The notes under the pieces are model-generated. The model was not told the DNA's origin. It made no database searches and was given only the letters and a program-made list of their open reading frames with translations. DNA of 64,000 nt, taken from Rathayibacter sp. VKM Ac-2760. Its GTDB lineage: Bacteria; Actinomycetota; Actinomycetes; Actinomycetales; Microbacteriaceae. The stretch covers positions 4,154,001 through 4,218,000 of the forward strand of contig NZ_CP047173.1 in NCBI RefSeq assembly GCF_009834185.1, in the 5' to 3' direction. Shown here piece by piece: positions 51,623 through 60,073 of this stretch (position 1 is its first letter; the number at the start of each line of letters is the position of its first letter). The position numbers and the translations under genes were made by a program.

Positions 51623-52758
51623 GCGACCAGACCCAGTCCCCTCCCCTCGCCGCCGAGCGACGGGCGCACATCCTCGCGGCCCTCGGCGTCGACGGCGCCG
51701 TCCGCATCTCCCAGCTGACCGAGGCGCTCGGCGTGGCGACGGTCACGCTCCGCCGCGACCTCGTGCAGATGGAGCGGGAGGGGCTGCTCAGCCGCGTGCA
51801 CGGCGGCGCGGTCGTCCTCTCCGGGTCGGCCGGGCACACGGCGCCCGCCCCGGAACCGGAGGAGGTCAAGCTCGGCTCGATCGCCGTCCTGGTCCCCTCG
51901 CTCAACTACTACTGGCCCGGCGTGCTGCACGCGATGGAGGCGACCGGCCGCCGCCTCGGCTACGACGTCGTCCTGCGCGGCGCCTCCTACGAGCTGCAGG
52001 ACGAGCGACCGGTGCTGGAGCGACTGCTGCGCTCCGGCGACGTGCGCGGGCTGATCGTCGCTCCGAACACCGACACCGAGCACTCGGGCGACGTCCTCCG
52101 CTGGCTCGCCGACTGCGGCGTCCCGTCGGTCCTGGTCGAGCGCGACGCCGTGCTCGAGCCCGAGGGCACGCCCGCCGAGTCGGTCACCACCGACCACGCT
52201 CTCGGCGCGGTGCTCGCCGCCCGCCACCTCGCCGAGCTCGGGCACCGCAAGGTCGGCCTGATCCTGTCGCGGAACTCGCCCACCTCGCGCAAGATCGCCG
52301 CGGGCTGGCTCTCGGCCTGCGAGTCGCTCGGTCTCACTCCCGCCGACCACTTCGAGGAGACGCTGCCCGACCGGGGCAGCGCCGACTTCTCCGCCGTGGT
52401 CGACGCGGCCCTCGAGACCGCCCTCGAGACCGGGGTGACCGCCCTGCTCGTGCACTCCGACCCCGAGGCGATGGCCTTCGTCGATCTCGCACTCAACCGC
52501 GGCATCTCGGTCCCCGGCGACCTCTCGGTGATCGCCTACGACGACGAGGTCGCCCAGCTGTTCACGCCCGCGCTGACCGCGGTGAGCCCGCCGCGCGCCG
52601 GCGTCGGCGAGGCCGCGGTCCGGCTGCTCGTGCAGCGGATCGAGGACCCGGAGCGGCCCGTGCACCGCGTGCAGCTCAACCCGAGCCTGATCGTCCGCGC
52701 CTCCACGGCGGCGCCGGGCCGGCCGGGGGACGGGCGGCCGGCGGACGACGCGCGGTGA
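51619..52758 (+). CDS. Chimeric regulator: DeoR-type HTH with LacI-type sugar-sensing domain
   Basis: The product has 379 residues. The N-terminal 60 residues are a DeoR-type winged helix: RRAHILAALGVDGAVRISQLTEALGVATVTLRRDLVQMEREGLLSRVHGGAV. From about residue 85 the protein is a periplasmic-binding-fold effector domain of the LacI/GalR class (LGSIAVLVPSLNYYWPGVLHAMEA, LGAVLAARHLAELGHRKVGLIL, VIAYDDEVAQLFTPALTAV). This combination senses a sugar or sugar acid and binds operators. ATG 51619 and the downstream GTG both lie in 4-bp overlaps. It most likely controls the divergent uronate operons through the palindrome at 49605. Confidence 0.9.
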   Translation: MSDQTQSPPLAAERRAHILAALGVDGAVRISQLTEALGVATVTLRRDLVQMEREGLLSRVHGGAVVLSGSAGHTAPAPEPEEVKLGSIAVLVPSLNYYWPGVLHAMEATGRRLGYDVVLRGASYELQDERPVLERLLRSGDVRGLIVAPNTDTEHSGDVLRWLADCGVPSVLVERDAVLEPEGTPAESVTTDHALGAVLAARHLAELGHRKVGLILSRNSPTSRKIAAGWLSACESLGLTPADHFEETLPDRGSADFSAVVDAALETALETGVTALLVHSDPEAMAFVDLALNRGISVPGDLSVIAYDDEVAQLFTPALTAVSPPRAGVGEAAVRLLVQRIEDPERPVHRVQLNPSLIVRASTAAPGRPGDGRPADDAR

Positions 52759-54320
52759 TCGACCGCCACGAGCACTCGCCGTGGTCGTTCTGGGCCGAGG
52801 CCTCGCCGGAGCGGAGGGAGCGCCAGCTCGGCCTGCAGCGCGAGCTGCTCGCCGCGCACGACGGCTGGGCGCTCGGCGCGGACTGCTACGTCGCGGAGTC
52901 GGCCGCGGTCGACCCGGAGCGTCTGGTGCTGGGCGACCGCTCGTACATCGCGGCCGGCGCGTACCTCACGGGCGAGGTCGCGATCGGCGCCGACTGCTCG
53001 CTGAACGCCTACACGGTGGTGCGCGGCGACGTCGTCCTCGGCTCGGCCGTGCGGGTCGGCGCGCACACGTCGATCCTCGGCTTCAACCACTCGATGGAGC
53101 CCGGGATCGAGGTGTTCCGCCAGCCGCTGACCTCGCGCGGCATCCGCATCGGCGACGACGTCTGGATCGGCTCGCACGTCGTCGTGCTCGACGGCGTGAC
53201 GGTCGGCGACCACGCCGTGCTGGCCGCGGGCGCGGTCGTGACGAAGGACGTGGCGGCCGGCGCGGTCGTCGGCGGCAACCCCGCGCGGCGGCTGCGCTGG
53301 CGGGTGCCGCCCGCCGACGCGGGGATCTCGGACGCCGCCCGCCTGGCGGACCGGGCCCGCGTGGAGATCGAGGGGATCCTCCGCGCTGCGGCCGCCGGCG
53401 ACGGGCCGGTCTTCAGCGACCGGCCGGGCGCGTCGCCGACGGACCGCGCGCTCGGCGACGCGGTCGAGCTCGCCGACCTCCTGCTCGGCACGCCGCCTCC
53501 CGGCCTCGATCCCGCGGCCGTCGTCGCGCGGCTGCGCGGGCTGCCGGTCCCGGGGGCGGACCTCTGGACCGATCCGGAGGCCGCCTACCGGGTGCTCAGC
53601 GCGGGCTACGCGCTCGACCTGCTCGGGTCGGGGTTCGCGGAGCCGCTGACCGCCGTGACCGAGGAGACCCCCGCGGGCCTGGTCGCGCGGCTCGACGGGC
53701 TGCGCTGGCGCGACGACCCGTGGAACGCCGGCCACCACGTCGACGCCCTCGGCACCGCGCTGCACTGGACCCGCCGCCGCGGCGACCCCGTCCCGGCCGG
53801 CCTCGAGGAGGCGCTCTACGGCTGGCTGCTCACCCGCGCCGACCCCCGCAGCGGGATGTGGGGCGAGGCCTCGGCCGAGCGCGGCCTGCTCCTGCTCGTG
53901 AACGGCTCCTACCGCGCGACCCGCGGCACCTTCGTGCAGCACGGCCGCCCGCTCCCCTACCCCGAGGCGGTCCGCGACACCGTGCTCCGGCACTCCCGCG
54001 ACGACCGCTGGTTCCGGCCCGAGCGCGTCGACGCCTGCGCCGTCCTCGACCTCGTCCACCCGCTCTGGCTCACCCGCGGCAGCGGCTACCGCTCCGCCGA
54101 GGTCGAGCCGCTGGCGAGGACGCTGCTCGCGCAGATCCTCGGCCAGTGGCGCCCCGGCCGCGGCTTCGCCTTCCGCCTGCACGACGCCGACGCCGGCCTG
54201 CAGGGCACCGAGATGTGGCTCGCCGTCCTCTGGTACCTCGCCGACCTGCTCGGCGCCTCCGACGCCCTCGGCTACCGCCCCCGCGGCGTCCACCGCCCGG
54301 AGCCGGCCCCGCCGCGCTGA
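52755..54320 (+). CDS. Left-handed beta-helix acyltransferase fused to a helical domain
   Basis: The product has 521 residues. Residues about 50-195 form a hexapeptide-repeat transferase: LVLGDRSYIAAGAYLTGEVAIGADC, ILGFNHSMEPG with the catalytic-type His, and GIRIGDDVWIGSHVVVLDGVTVGDHAVLAAGAVVTKDV then GNPARRL. It would acetylate a sugar or antibiotic-like acceptor. From about 230 to the end is a separate helical domain (LLGTPPPGLDPAAVVARLRGL, WRDDPWNAGHHVDALGTALHW, GWLLTRADPRSGMWGEA, LQGTEMWLAVLWYLADLL), similar in character to (alpha/alpha) barrels. GTG 52755 overlaps the regulator stop by 4 bp. Acetyl modification or de-protection of uronate oligosaccharides is speculation. Confidence 0.78.
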   Translation: MIDRHEHSPWSFWAEASPERRERQLGLQRELLAAHDGWALGADCYVAESAAVDPERLVLGDRSYIAAGAYLTGEVAIGADCSLNAYTVVRGDVVLGSAVRVGAHTSILGFNHSMEPGIEVFRQPLTSRGIRIGDDVWIGSHVVVLDGVTVGDHAVLAAGAVVTKDVAAGAVVGGNPARRLRWRVPPADAGISDAARLADRARVEIEGILRAAAAGDGPVFSDRPGASPTDRALGDAVELADLLLGTPPPGLDPAAVVARLRGLPVPGADLWTDPEAAYRVLSAGYALDLLGSGFAEPLTAVTEETPAGLVARLDGLRWRDDPWNAGHHVDALGTALHWTRRRGDPVPAGLEEALYGWLLTRADPRSGMWGEASAERGLLLLVNGSYRATRGTFVQHGRPLPYPEAVRDTVLRHSRDDRWFRPERVDACAVLDLVHPLWLTRGSGYRSAEVEPLARTLLAQILGQWRPGRGFAFRLHDADAGLQGTEMWLAVLWYLADLLGASDALGYRPRGVHRPEPAPPR

Positions 54321-54348
54321 TCGCGCGGCCCGCGCCCGCCGGGGCCGG

Positions 54349-54762
54349 CTACTCGACCGGCGCAGTGGGCAGCAGCTCCGCGACCAGCGCCTGCACGCGG
54401 GCGCGGATGTCGTCGCGGATCGGGCGGACCTCCTCGAGGGGGCGGCCCTTCGGGTCGGCGAGGTTCCAGTCCTCGTAGCGCTTGCCCGGGAAGACCGGGC
54501 AGACGTCGCCGCAGCCCATCGTGATCACGACGTCCGAGGCCTGCACCTGCTCGGTCGTCATCAGCTGCGGCACCGCCTGCGAGATGTCGATGCCCTCCTC
54601 CGCCATCGCCGCGACCGCGACCGGGTTGATGCTCTCGCCCGGCTCGGAGCCGCCGGAGCGCACCTGAACGGCGCCGCCGGAGAGCTCCCGCAGGTAGCCG
54701 GCGGCCATCTGCGAGCGGCCCGCGTTGTGGATGCAGACGAAGAGAACGGTGGGGGCGGTCAT
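54349..54762 (-). CDS. arsC: Arsenate reductase, low-molecular-weight phosphatase type
   Basis: The product has 137 residues. The P-loop C10-x5-R16 (VCIHNAGRSQ) is intact. The redox pair Cys84 and Cys88 in MGCGDVCPVFPGKRYEDWNLADPKG places it with ArsC enzymes using thioredoxin or mycothiol rather than with tyrosine phosphatases. It reduces arsenate to arsenite in the cytoplasm. No efflux pump or ArsR regulator is next to it, so it stands alone. It is convergent with the acyltransferase gene (28 bp apart). ATG 54762 is the clear start. Confidence 0.9.
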   Translation of the reverse strand: MTAPTVLFVCIHNAGRSQMAAGYLRELSGGAVQVRSGGSEPGESINPVAVAAMAEEGIDISQAVPQLMTTEQVQASDVVITMGCGDVCPVFPGKRYEDWNLADPKGRPLEEVRPIRDDIRARVQALVAELLPTAPVE

Positions 54763-54903
54763 GCGGCCGAATCTACCGCGAGCACGACGCTCGGGCGCCG
54801 CCGTGGACCAGCGCCCGCCCGCGCTTCTGGAGTCGCGGGCGCCCGCCCGCTCGGCGCACACTGGCCGGGCCCCCACCCGCGACGACCCCTCGGACGGATC
54901 ACC

Positions 54904-55809
54904 GTGCTCACCGGACTCAGCGCCTTCCCGCTCACCCCGCTCCGCGACGACGCCGTCGACGAGCCGGCCTTCACCGCCCTCGTCGAGCGCCTCGCCGCGG
55001 CCGGCGTCGACTCGATCGGGGCGCTCGGCTCGACCGGCTCCGCCGCCTACCTCGACCGCGGGGAGCGCCGCCGGGTCGCCGCGCTCGCGGTGCGGCACGC
55101 CGGCCAGGTGCCGGTCGTCGTCGGGATCAGCGCGCTGCGGACCTCGCAGGTGCTGGCCCTCGCCGAGGACGCGCAGGAGGCGGGCGCCGCGGCGGTGCTC
55201 CTCGCTCCCGTCAGCTACCAGCCGCTGACGGACGACGACGTCCTCGGGCTCTACGAGGACGTCACCGCGCAGCTGTCCGTGCCGCTCGTCGTCTACGACA
55301 ACCCCGGCACCATGCACGTCACGATGACCGATGAGCTGTACGGCGCGATCGCCCGGCTGCCCCGGGTCGCCTCGATCAAGATCCCCGGCGTCCCCGCCGA
55401 TCCGACCGCCGCGGCCGAGCGCGTGGCCGCGATCCGAGCGCAGGTCCCGGCGGGCGTCACGATCGGCGTCTCCGGCGACGCGTCCGCCGCCCGCGGCCTG
55501 CTCGCCGGCTGCGACGCCTGGTACTCGGTGATCGGCGGCACGCTCCCCGGCCCCGCGCTCACGATCGCGCGCGCCGCGCAGTCCGGCGACCGCGCGGCCG
55601 CCGAGGCCGAGTCCGCCCGGCTCCAGCCGCTCTGGGACCTCTTCGCCGAGCACGGCGGCAGCTACCGGGTGATCGCCGCGATCGCCGAGCAGCTCGGCCT
55701 CGCCGCCCCGGACTGCCTGCCCCGCCCGATCCGCGGCCTCGACGCGCGAGCGCGCGGCCGGGTCGCCGAGGTCGTGGCCGCCCTCGACCTCGGCACTCCC
55801 GCCCGCTGA
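54904..55809 (+). CDS. DapA-family (dihydrodipicolinate synthase-like) aldolase
   Basis: The product has 301 residues, the usual DapA length. Schiff-base Lys159 lies in VASIKIPG and catalytic Tyr131 in LVVYDNPG. The N-terminal FPLTPLRDDAVDEPAF and IGALGSTGSAAYLDRGER (where DapA has GTTGE) show the family, but the changed substrate loop argues against lysine biosynthesis. It may be a sugar-acid or keto-acid aldolase. GTG 54904 follows directly from arsC's divergent promoter region; frame-open sequence upstream to 54727 is Arg/Pro-rich and rejected. It stands alone, convergent with the ABC-F gene. Confidence 0.85.
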   Translation: MLTGLSAFPLTPLRDDAVDEPAFTALVERLAAAGVDSIGALGSTGSAAYLDRGERRRVAALAVRHAGQVPVVVGISALRTSQVLALAEDAQEAGAAAVLLAPVSYQPLTDDDVLGLYEDVTAQLSVPLVVYDNPGTMHVTMTDELYGAIARLPRVASIKIPGVPADPTAAAERVAAIRAQVPAGVTIGVSGDASAARGLLAGCDAWYSVIGGTLPGPALTIARAAQSGDRAAAEAESARLQPLWDLFAEHGGSYRVIAAIAEQLGLAAPDCLPRPIRGLDARARGRVAEVVAALDLGTPAR

Positions 55810-55811
55810 GC

Positions 55812-57410
55812 TCACGGCCCGTCCAGCACCACCCGCCCGTCGAGCTCCAGCCGATCGAGGAACGCGTCGTCATGGCTGACGACGAGGAGCCCCCCGCGCC
55901 AGGCCCGCAGCACCTCGACCAGGTGGTCGGCCGTCGCCAGGTCGAGGTCGTTGGTCGGCTCGTCGAGCACGAGCAGCTGCGGCACCGGTCGCGCGAGGAC
56001 CACCCCGGCGAGCGCCACCCGGAACCGCTCCCCGCCCGAGAGCGTCGACGCCAGCCGGTCGACGATCGCGCCGCGCAGCAGCAGCCGCGCGAGCGCGTCG
56101 CGCAGGGCCGGGATCGGCAGGTCCGGCGCGGCCCGGGCGACGTGCTCGAGCACGGTGCGGTCGTCGTCGAGCATGTCCTCGCGGTGCTGGGCGAGGTAGC
56201 CGATGCGGTCGGTGAGCGCCCGCGCATCCGTTCCCGGTACGGGATGCGGGCGGGCCGGCTCCGCGCCGACGAGCCGCTCGAGCAGCAGCGTCTTCCCGGT
56301 GCCGTTGGCGCCGATCAGGCCGAGCCGCTCCGGACCCTGGAGGACCGTGGTCCGGCCGCGGACGGTCAGCTCGGCGAGCCGCCGCGTCGCGGGCACCTGC
56401 GGATCGGGCAGGTCGAGCCGCACCGCGTCGTCGTCGCGCCGGCGCCCGGACGCCTCGTCCACCCGCTCCTTCGCGCGCGCCTCGGCTTCGGCGTGGCCGG
56501 AGCGGAGGCGGCCAGCGGTCCCCTCGGCGCGGTTCCGGCGGTGGTTCGCGAGGATCTTCGGCATCGACTGCGCCGACTTCACCCCCGCCTTCGCACGCCG
56601 GGCGATCATCGTCTGCGCCTCGATCCGCTGGCGCTTCTCGGCGCGCAGCACCTGCTCGGCGGCCCGGACGTCGCGCTCGACAGCCGAGCGCTCGACGGCG
56701 AGCCGCTCCTCGAAGTCGGAGAACGTGCCCGCCGAGGTGCGCAGGTCGCCGTCGCGCAGCTCCGCGATCTCGTCGACGTGCTCGAGCAGCTCCCGGTCGT
56801 GGCTGACGACGACGAGGGTGCCGCGCCAGCCGTCGACCAGCGCGAGCAGCAGCTGCCGGGAGCGGCGGTCGAGGTCGTTCGTCGGCTCGTCGAGCACCGC
56901 GATCGGCCGGCCGCGCAGCGCCACTCCGGTGACGGCGGCGAGGACCGCCTGCCCGCCGGAGAGCATCGAGACGGGGCGGAGCAGATCGTCGGCGTCGAGG
57001 TCCAGGCCGGCAGTGCCCAGCGCGACGACGGCCCGGGCCTCGACGTCCCAGTCGTCGGCCAGGGCGTCGAAGCGCTCGGCGGTGGCGTCCCCGGCGAGGA
57101 TCGCGTGCAGCGCATCGAGCCGGCCGCGGATCCCGAGCAGATCGGCGACGGTGTCGTCGGCGCCGCGCGGCAGGCGCTGCGCCAGCAGGTCGACCGCGCC
57201 GGTCGCGGTGACGGTCCCGCCCGTCGGCACGAGGTCGCCGGCGACGAGCCGCACGAGCGTCGACTTGCCGGCGCCGTTGGCTCCGACGAGCGCGGTGCGA
57301 CCGCGGCCGAACGCGGCCGTCACGTGGTCGAGGACGATCGAGCCGTCCGGCCAGGCGAACGAGCAGTCGGTGAGGACGAGGGACGGAGGGGTCGGTGAAG
57401 AGAAGGGCAC
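55812..57410 (-). CDS. ABC-F family ATPase, ribosome-protection type
   Basis: The product has 532 residues with two nucleotide-binding domains and no membrane segments. Domain 1 has Walker A VGANGAGKST, signature MLSGGQ and Walker B VLDEPTNDLD. Domain 2 has GANGTGKT, TLSGGERFR and VLDEPTNDLD. The linker is basic and helical (RAEKRQRIEAQTMIARRAKAGVKSAQSMPKILANHRRNRAEGTA), as in ABC-F proteins that dislodge antibiotics from the ribosome. GTG 57410 has GGGAG 5 bases before it. A possible leader peptide and hairpin upstream suggest antibiotic-responsive control. Which drug class, if any, cannot be deduced. Confidence 0.9.
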   Translation of the reverse strand: MPFSSPTPPSLVLTDCSFAWPDGSIVLDHVTAAFGRGRTALVGANGAGKSTLVRLVAGDLVPTGGTVTATGAVDLLAQRLPRGADDTVADLLGIRGRLDALHAILAGDATAERFDALADDWDVEARAVVALGTAGLDLDADDLLRPVSMLSGGQAVLAAVTGVALRGRPIAVLDEPTNDLDRRSRQLLLALVDGWRGTLVVVSHDRELLEHVDEIAELRDGDLRTSAGTFSDFEERLAVERSAVERDVRAAEQVLRAEKRQRIEAQTMIARRAKAGVKSAQSMPKILANHRRNRAEGTAGRLRSGHAEAEARAKERVDEASGRRRDDDAVRLDLPDPQVPATRRLAELTVRGRTTVLQGPERLGLIGANGTGKTLLLERLVGAEPARPHPVPGTDARALTDRIGYLAQHREDMLDDDRTVLEHVARAAPDLPIPALRDALARLLLRGAIVDRLASTLSGGERFRVALAGVVLARPVPQLLVLDEPTNDLDLATADHLVEVLRAWRGGLLVVSHDDAFLDRLELDGRVVLDGP

Positions 57411-57419
57411 GGTGCTCCC

Positions 57420-57448
57420 GGTGGTCGCGTCGGCGCACGGCGACCACC
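57420..57448 (-). promoter_or_regulatory. Hairpin next to the ABC-F ribosome-binding site
   Basis: Perfect 9-bp arms GGTGGTCGC (57420-57428) and GCGACCACC (57440-57448) flank an 11-base loop. On the minus strand the stem ends immediately before the GGGAG ribosome-binding site of the ABC-F gene. It could control access to that site. Confidence 0.55.
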
Positions 57449-57507
57449 GCTCGCCGCCGAGGCGGGAGCGCGCGTCCACCCGGTTCAGCGGGCGGGAGCA
57501 GGGGTCG

Positions 57508-57561
57508 TCAGTGCGAGGGCAGCTGCTGCGTCGTGGACGCAGTACCGGTGCTGATGCGCAC
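57508..57561 (-). CDS. Possible 17-residue leader peptide upstream of ABC-F gene
   Basis: GTG 57561 starts a short frame encoding VRISTGTASTTQQLPSH then TGA, with AGGAAAG about 10 bases upstream. Its end lies 97 bases before the ABC-F start, with a perfect hairpin between. Ribosome stalling in such a short frame is a known way of inducing antibiotic-resistance ABC-F genes. No proof of translation exists in the sequence, so this is a candidate only. The rest of 57449-57818 has no supportable gene. Confidence 0.4.
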   Translation of the reverse strand: MRISTGTASTTQQLPSH

Positions 57562-57818
57562 GAGACCGTCTTTCCTGCGGGGAGCCCCCGTGTCCGCGAG
57601 CCGATCGGCCGGCCGGTGAGGTGGCCGCCCCGACGTCGCGGCTCGCGACGAGGTACGCGTCGACGCTACGCGCGGAGCGGGGGCGGCCGCAAGGGAGGGG
57701 CGGCCGCAGCCCCACGGCTGGGGCAGTGCAGCGAGCTGTACTGGTGGATCGGATCGAACCTCTCGGCGCAGCAGGCGGTCGGCACGTGGGGCACCTGGGC
57801 AGCGCACCCCCGGGCACA

Positions 57819-58625
57819 ATGGCGGGCATGGACTCCGAGAACAGCACGGCCGCGACCGGCCGCTACGCGCACGGCCACCACGAGAGCGTGCTGCGCTCGC
57901 ACCGCTGGCGCACGGCGGAGAACTCCGCGGGCTACCTCCTGCCGCACCTCGCGCCCGGCGTCTCGATCCTCGACGTGGGCTGCGGCCCGGGGACGATCAC
58001 GGTCGACCTCGCCGAGCGGGTCGCCCCCGGCCGGGTCCTCGGGGTGGACGCCTCGGCCGAGGTGATCGCGCAGGCCGCGGCCCTCAGCTCCCTCGCGGAG
58101 TTCGCGGTGGCGGACGCCTACGCGCTGCCGTTCGCGGACGACTCCTTCGACGTCGTGCACGCCCACCAGGTCCTGCAGCACCTCACCCGGCCGGTTGACG
58201 CGCTGCGCGAGTGGGGCCGGGTCGGCCGCCTCGTCGCCGCCCGCGACGTCGATTACGCCGGCGTGCTGATCCACCCGTTCACCGAGGGCCTGCAGGCCTG
58301 GGCCGCTCTCTACCAGCGCGTGCACCGGGCCTCGGCCGGCGAGCCCGACGCGGGCCGGCGCCTGAAGGCGTGGGCGCGGGCCGCCGGCTTCGGGAGCGTC
58401 GAGGTCACCGCGTCGCTCTGGGTCTTCGAGAACGCGGAGGACCGCGCCTGGTGGGGCGGCATGTGGGCGGACCGCGCGGTCTCCTCCTCCTTCGCGGCCA
58501 CCGCCCTCGAGCGCGGCCTCGCCACGCAGGCCGAGCTCGAGGCGATCAGCGAGGCGTGGCGCGCCTGGGCCCGCGACGAGGACGGCTGGCTCTCGATGCC
58601 GCACGGCGAGCTGCTCGCGCGCTGA
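57819..58625 (+). CDS. Class I SAM-dependent methyltransferase (UbiE/MenG-like)
   Basis: The product has 268 residues. SAM-binding motif I is ILDVGCGPGTITVDLAE, motif II GRVLGVDASAEVI, and the later FADDSFDVVHAHQVLQHLTRPVDALREW is the methyltransferase-11 signature. The usual RVLRPGG step is shortened here (GRVGRLVAARDVDYAG), a small deletion in a loop. A C-terminal helical part (LKAWARAAGFGSVEVTASLWVF) completes it. The methyl acceptor is unknown; quinone or small-molecule methylation are possibilities. ATG 57819 and ATG 57828 are both usable. It is divergent from the ABC-F gene. Confidence 0.85.
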   Translation: MAGMDSENSTAATGRYAHGHHESVLRSHRWRTAENSAGYLLPHLAPGVSILDVGCGPGTITVDLAERVAPGRVLGVDASAEVIAQAAALSSLAEFAVADAYALPFADDSFDVVHAHQVLQHLTRPVDALREWGRVGRLVAARDVDYAGVLIHPFTEGLQAWAALYQRVHRASAGEPDAGRRLKAWARAAGFGSVEVTASLWVFENAEDRAWWGGMWADRAVSSSFAATALERGLATQAELEAISEAWRAWARDEDGWLSMPHGELLAR

Positions 58626-58643
58626 GCCCGGCTGTGGAGAAGG

Positions 58644-58904
58644 TCAGTCCTCCGACTCGTTCGTCGAATCCCGGTGCGCGCCGAGTCGATCGATCTCGAT
58701 CGCGACCGCGCCGTTCCAGCTCTCGATCTCCAGCCAGAGCGCGGCGACCTCGCGCACGTCCTCGTCGAGATCCTCGAGCGAGCGGGACTGGCCCGTCGCG
58801 ACGATCTCCGCCCCGGTGGGGCCGGGGCTCGTCAGCGCGGGGAGGGTGAACACCCACCAGCGGCCCTCGCGGTGTGCGCGGGCCGCGATCGTCTCCTCGG
58901 TCAT
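58644..58904 (-). CDS. Small HicB-like/DUF1902-like protein
   Basis: The product has 86 residues. MTEETIAARAHREGRWWVFTLPAL followed by GAEIVATGQSRSLEDLDEDVREVAALWLEIE is the partial RNase-H-like fold of HicB-type proteins. No HicA toxin and no C-terminal DNA-binding domain are visible, so it is not an evident toxin-antitoxin pair. A strong GAGGAGG lies 9-10 bases before ATG 58904, which decides the start against an upstream in-frame ATG at 58949. It is convergent with the methyltransferase gene, leaving only 18 bp between stops. Confidence 0.75.
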   Translation of the reverse strand: MTEETIAARAHREGRWWVFTLPALTSPGPTGAEIVATGQSRSLEDLDEDVREVAALWLEIESWNGAVAIEIDRLGAHRDSTNESED

Positions 58905-59077
58905 GCCGGTCGTCCTCCTCGTTCTCGTCACGACAGACGAGCCGATCACGCGAGGAGGAGGTACCCGCTTCCGTGGCGCGGGACGTCGGTCCTCCCGTGC
59001 TGACCCCGGTGTGACGGTCGTTGCGCTCGCGGCGGACAGCGCTGCGGAGCGGAGCGGTGATCCGGTTCAGTGGGGGC

Positions 59078-60040
59078 ATGCGCAGAGTCCTGATCCTGGG
59101 TGGCAGCGGGTGGCTGGGGCGCCGACTCGCGGAGCGGGCGATCGAGGCGGGGGACGAGGTCACCTGCGTGGCCCGCGGTGAGGCGGGAGCGGTTCCCGAC
59201 GGCGCGCGTCACCTCCGCGTCGACCGGCGCGACCCGGGCGCCCACGACCGACTGCTCGGCGAGTGGGACGAGGTCGTCGAGCTCGCTCACGGGCCCGAGC
59301 TCGTCGGCCCCGCCCTCGAACGCCTCGCCGCGGCGGCCGCGCACTGGACGCTCGTCTCCTCCGTCTCCGTCTACGCCGATGTCGAGCAGCCCGACGCCGA
59401 CGAGACGGCCGCCCTGGTCGAGCCGGTCGACCCCGGGCAGTACGCCGACGCGAAGGTCCTGGCCGAGCGCGCCGCCGCCGCCGCCCTCCGTGACCGCCTG
59501 CTGATCGCGCGTACCGGGCTGGTCGCCGGTCCTGGCGACCCGAGCGACAGGCTGGGCTACTGGCCGGCCCGCTTCGCCCGCGGCGGCACGGTCCTGGCTC
59601 CCGAGACCGACGGCCGGTTCGCGCAGGCGATCGACGTCGACGATCTCGCCGACTGGCTGCACGCGGCGGGCTCGGCGGGAGTGACCGGAGCGGTCGACGC
59701 GGTCGGGTCGGCAGCGCCCCTCGGCGACCTCCTCGCCGCCGCCGCCGAGCTCGCCGCCTTCCGCGGCGACGTCGTGCACGCCGGCGATGAGACCCTGCTC
59801 GCGCACGGCGTCGGCTACTGGGCCGGCCCGCGGTCGCTCCCGCTGTGGCTGCCCGCCGAGGCGGTCGGCTTGAGCCGGCGCAGCACCGCCTCGTACCTCC
59901 GCGCCGGCGGCCGCCACCGCGCGCCGGAGGAGACGCTGCGCCGCGTCCTCGACGACGAGCGCGCCCGCGGAGTGGACCGGCCCCGCCGGTCCGGCCTGGA
60001 GCCTCGGGATGAGCGGAACATCCTCGACGCACGGCGCTGA
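59078..60040 (+). CDS. NAD-dependent epimerase/reductase-family protein
   Basis: The product has 320 residues. The extended-SDR cofactor motif VLILGGSGWLGRRLAERAIEAG is at the N-terminus; TLVSSVSVYADVEQPDADE supplies the serine region and a YADAKVLAE (YxxxK) the catalytic pair. RTGLVAGPGDPSDRLGYWPARFARGG is typical of the atypical SDR group that includes nucleotide-sugar epimerase-like reductases. The substrate cannot be named. ATG 59078 was chosen because the Rossmann motif starts three residues later; a GTG at 59057 is also in frame. It is divergent from the small HicB-like gene. Confidence 0.82.
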   Translation: MRRVLILGGSGWLGRRLAERAIEAGDEVTCVARGEAGAVPDGARHLRVDRRDPGAHDRLLGEWDEVVELAHGPELVGPALERLAAAAAHWTLVSSVSVYADVEQPDADETAALVEPVDPGQYADAKVLAERAAAAALRDRLLIARTGLVAGPGDPSDRLGYWPARFARGGTVLAPETDGRFAQAIDVDDLADWLHAAGSAGVTGAVDAVGSAAPLGDLLAAAAELAAFRGDVVHAGDETLLAHGVGYWAGPRSLPLWLPAEAVGLSRRSTASYLRAGGRHRAPEETLRRVLDDERARGVDRPRRSGLEPRDERNILDARR

Positions 60041-60073
60041 GCGGCGCCCTCGGCGAGCCCGTCCACTCGCCGC

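Noticed and set aside
54727..54903. N-terminal extension of the DapA-family protein
   Set aside because: The in-frame upstream sequence overlaps the arsC start region and is Arg/Pro/Ser-rich; the aldolase fold begins right after GTG 54904.
58644..58904. HicAB toxin-antitoxin pair
   Set aside because: The small protein is HicB-like, but no HicA-sized neighbour or HTH domain is present.
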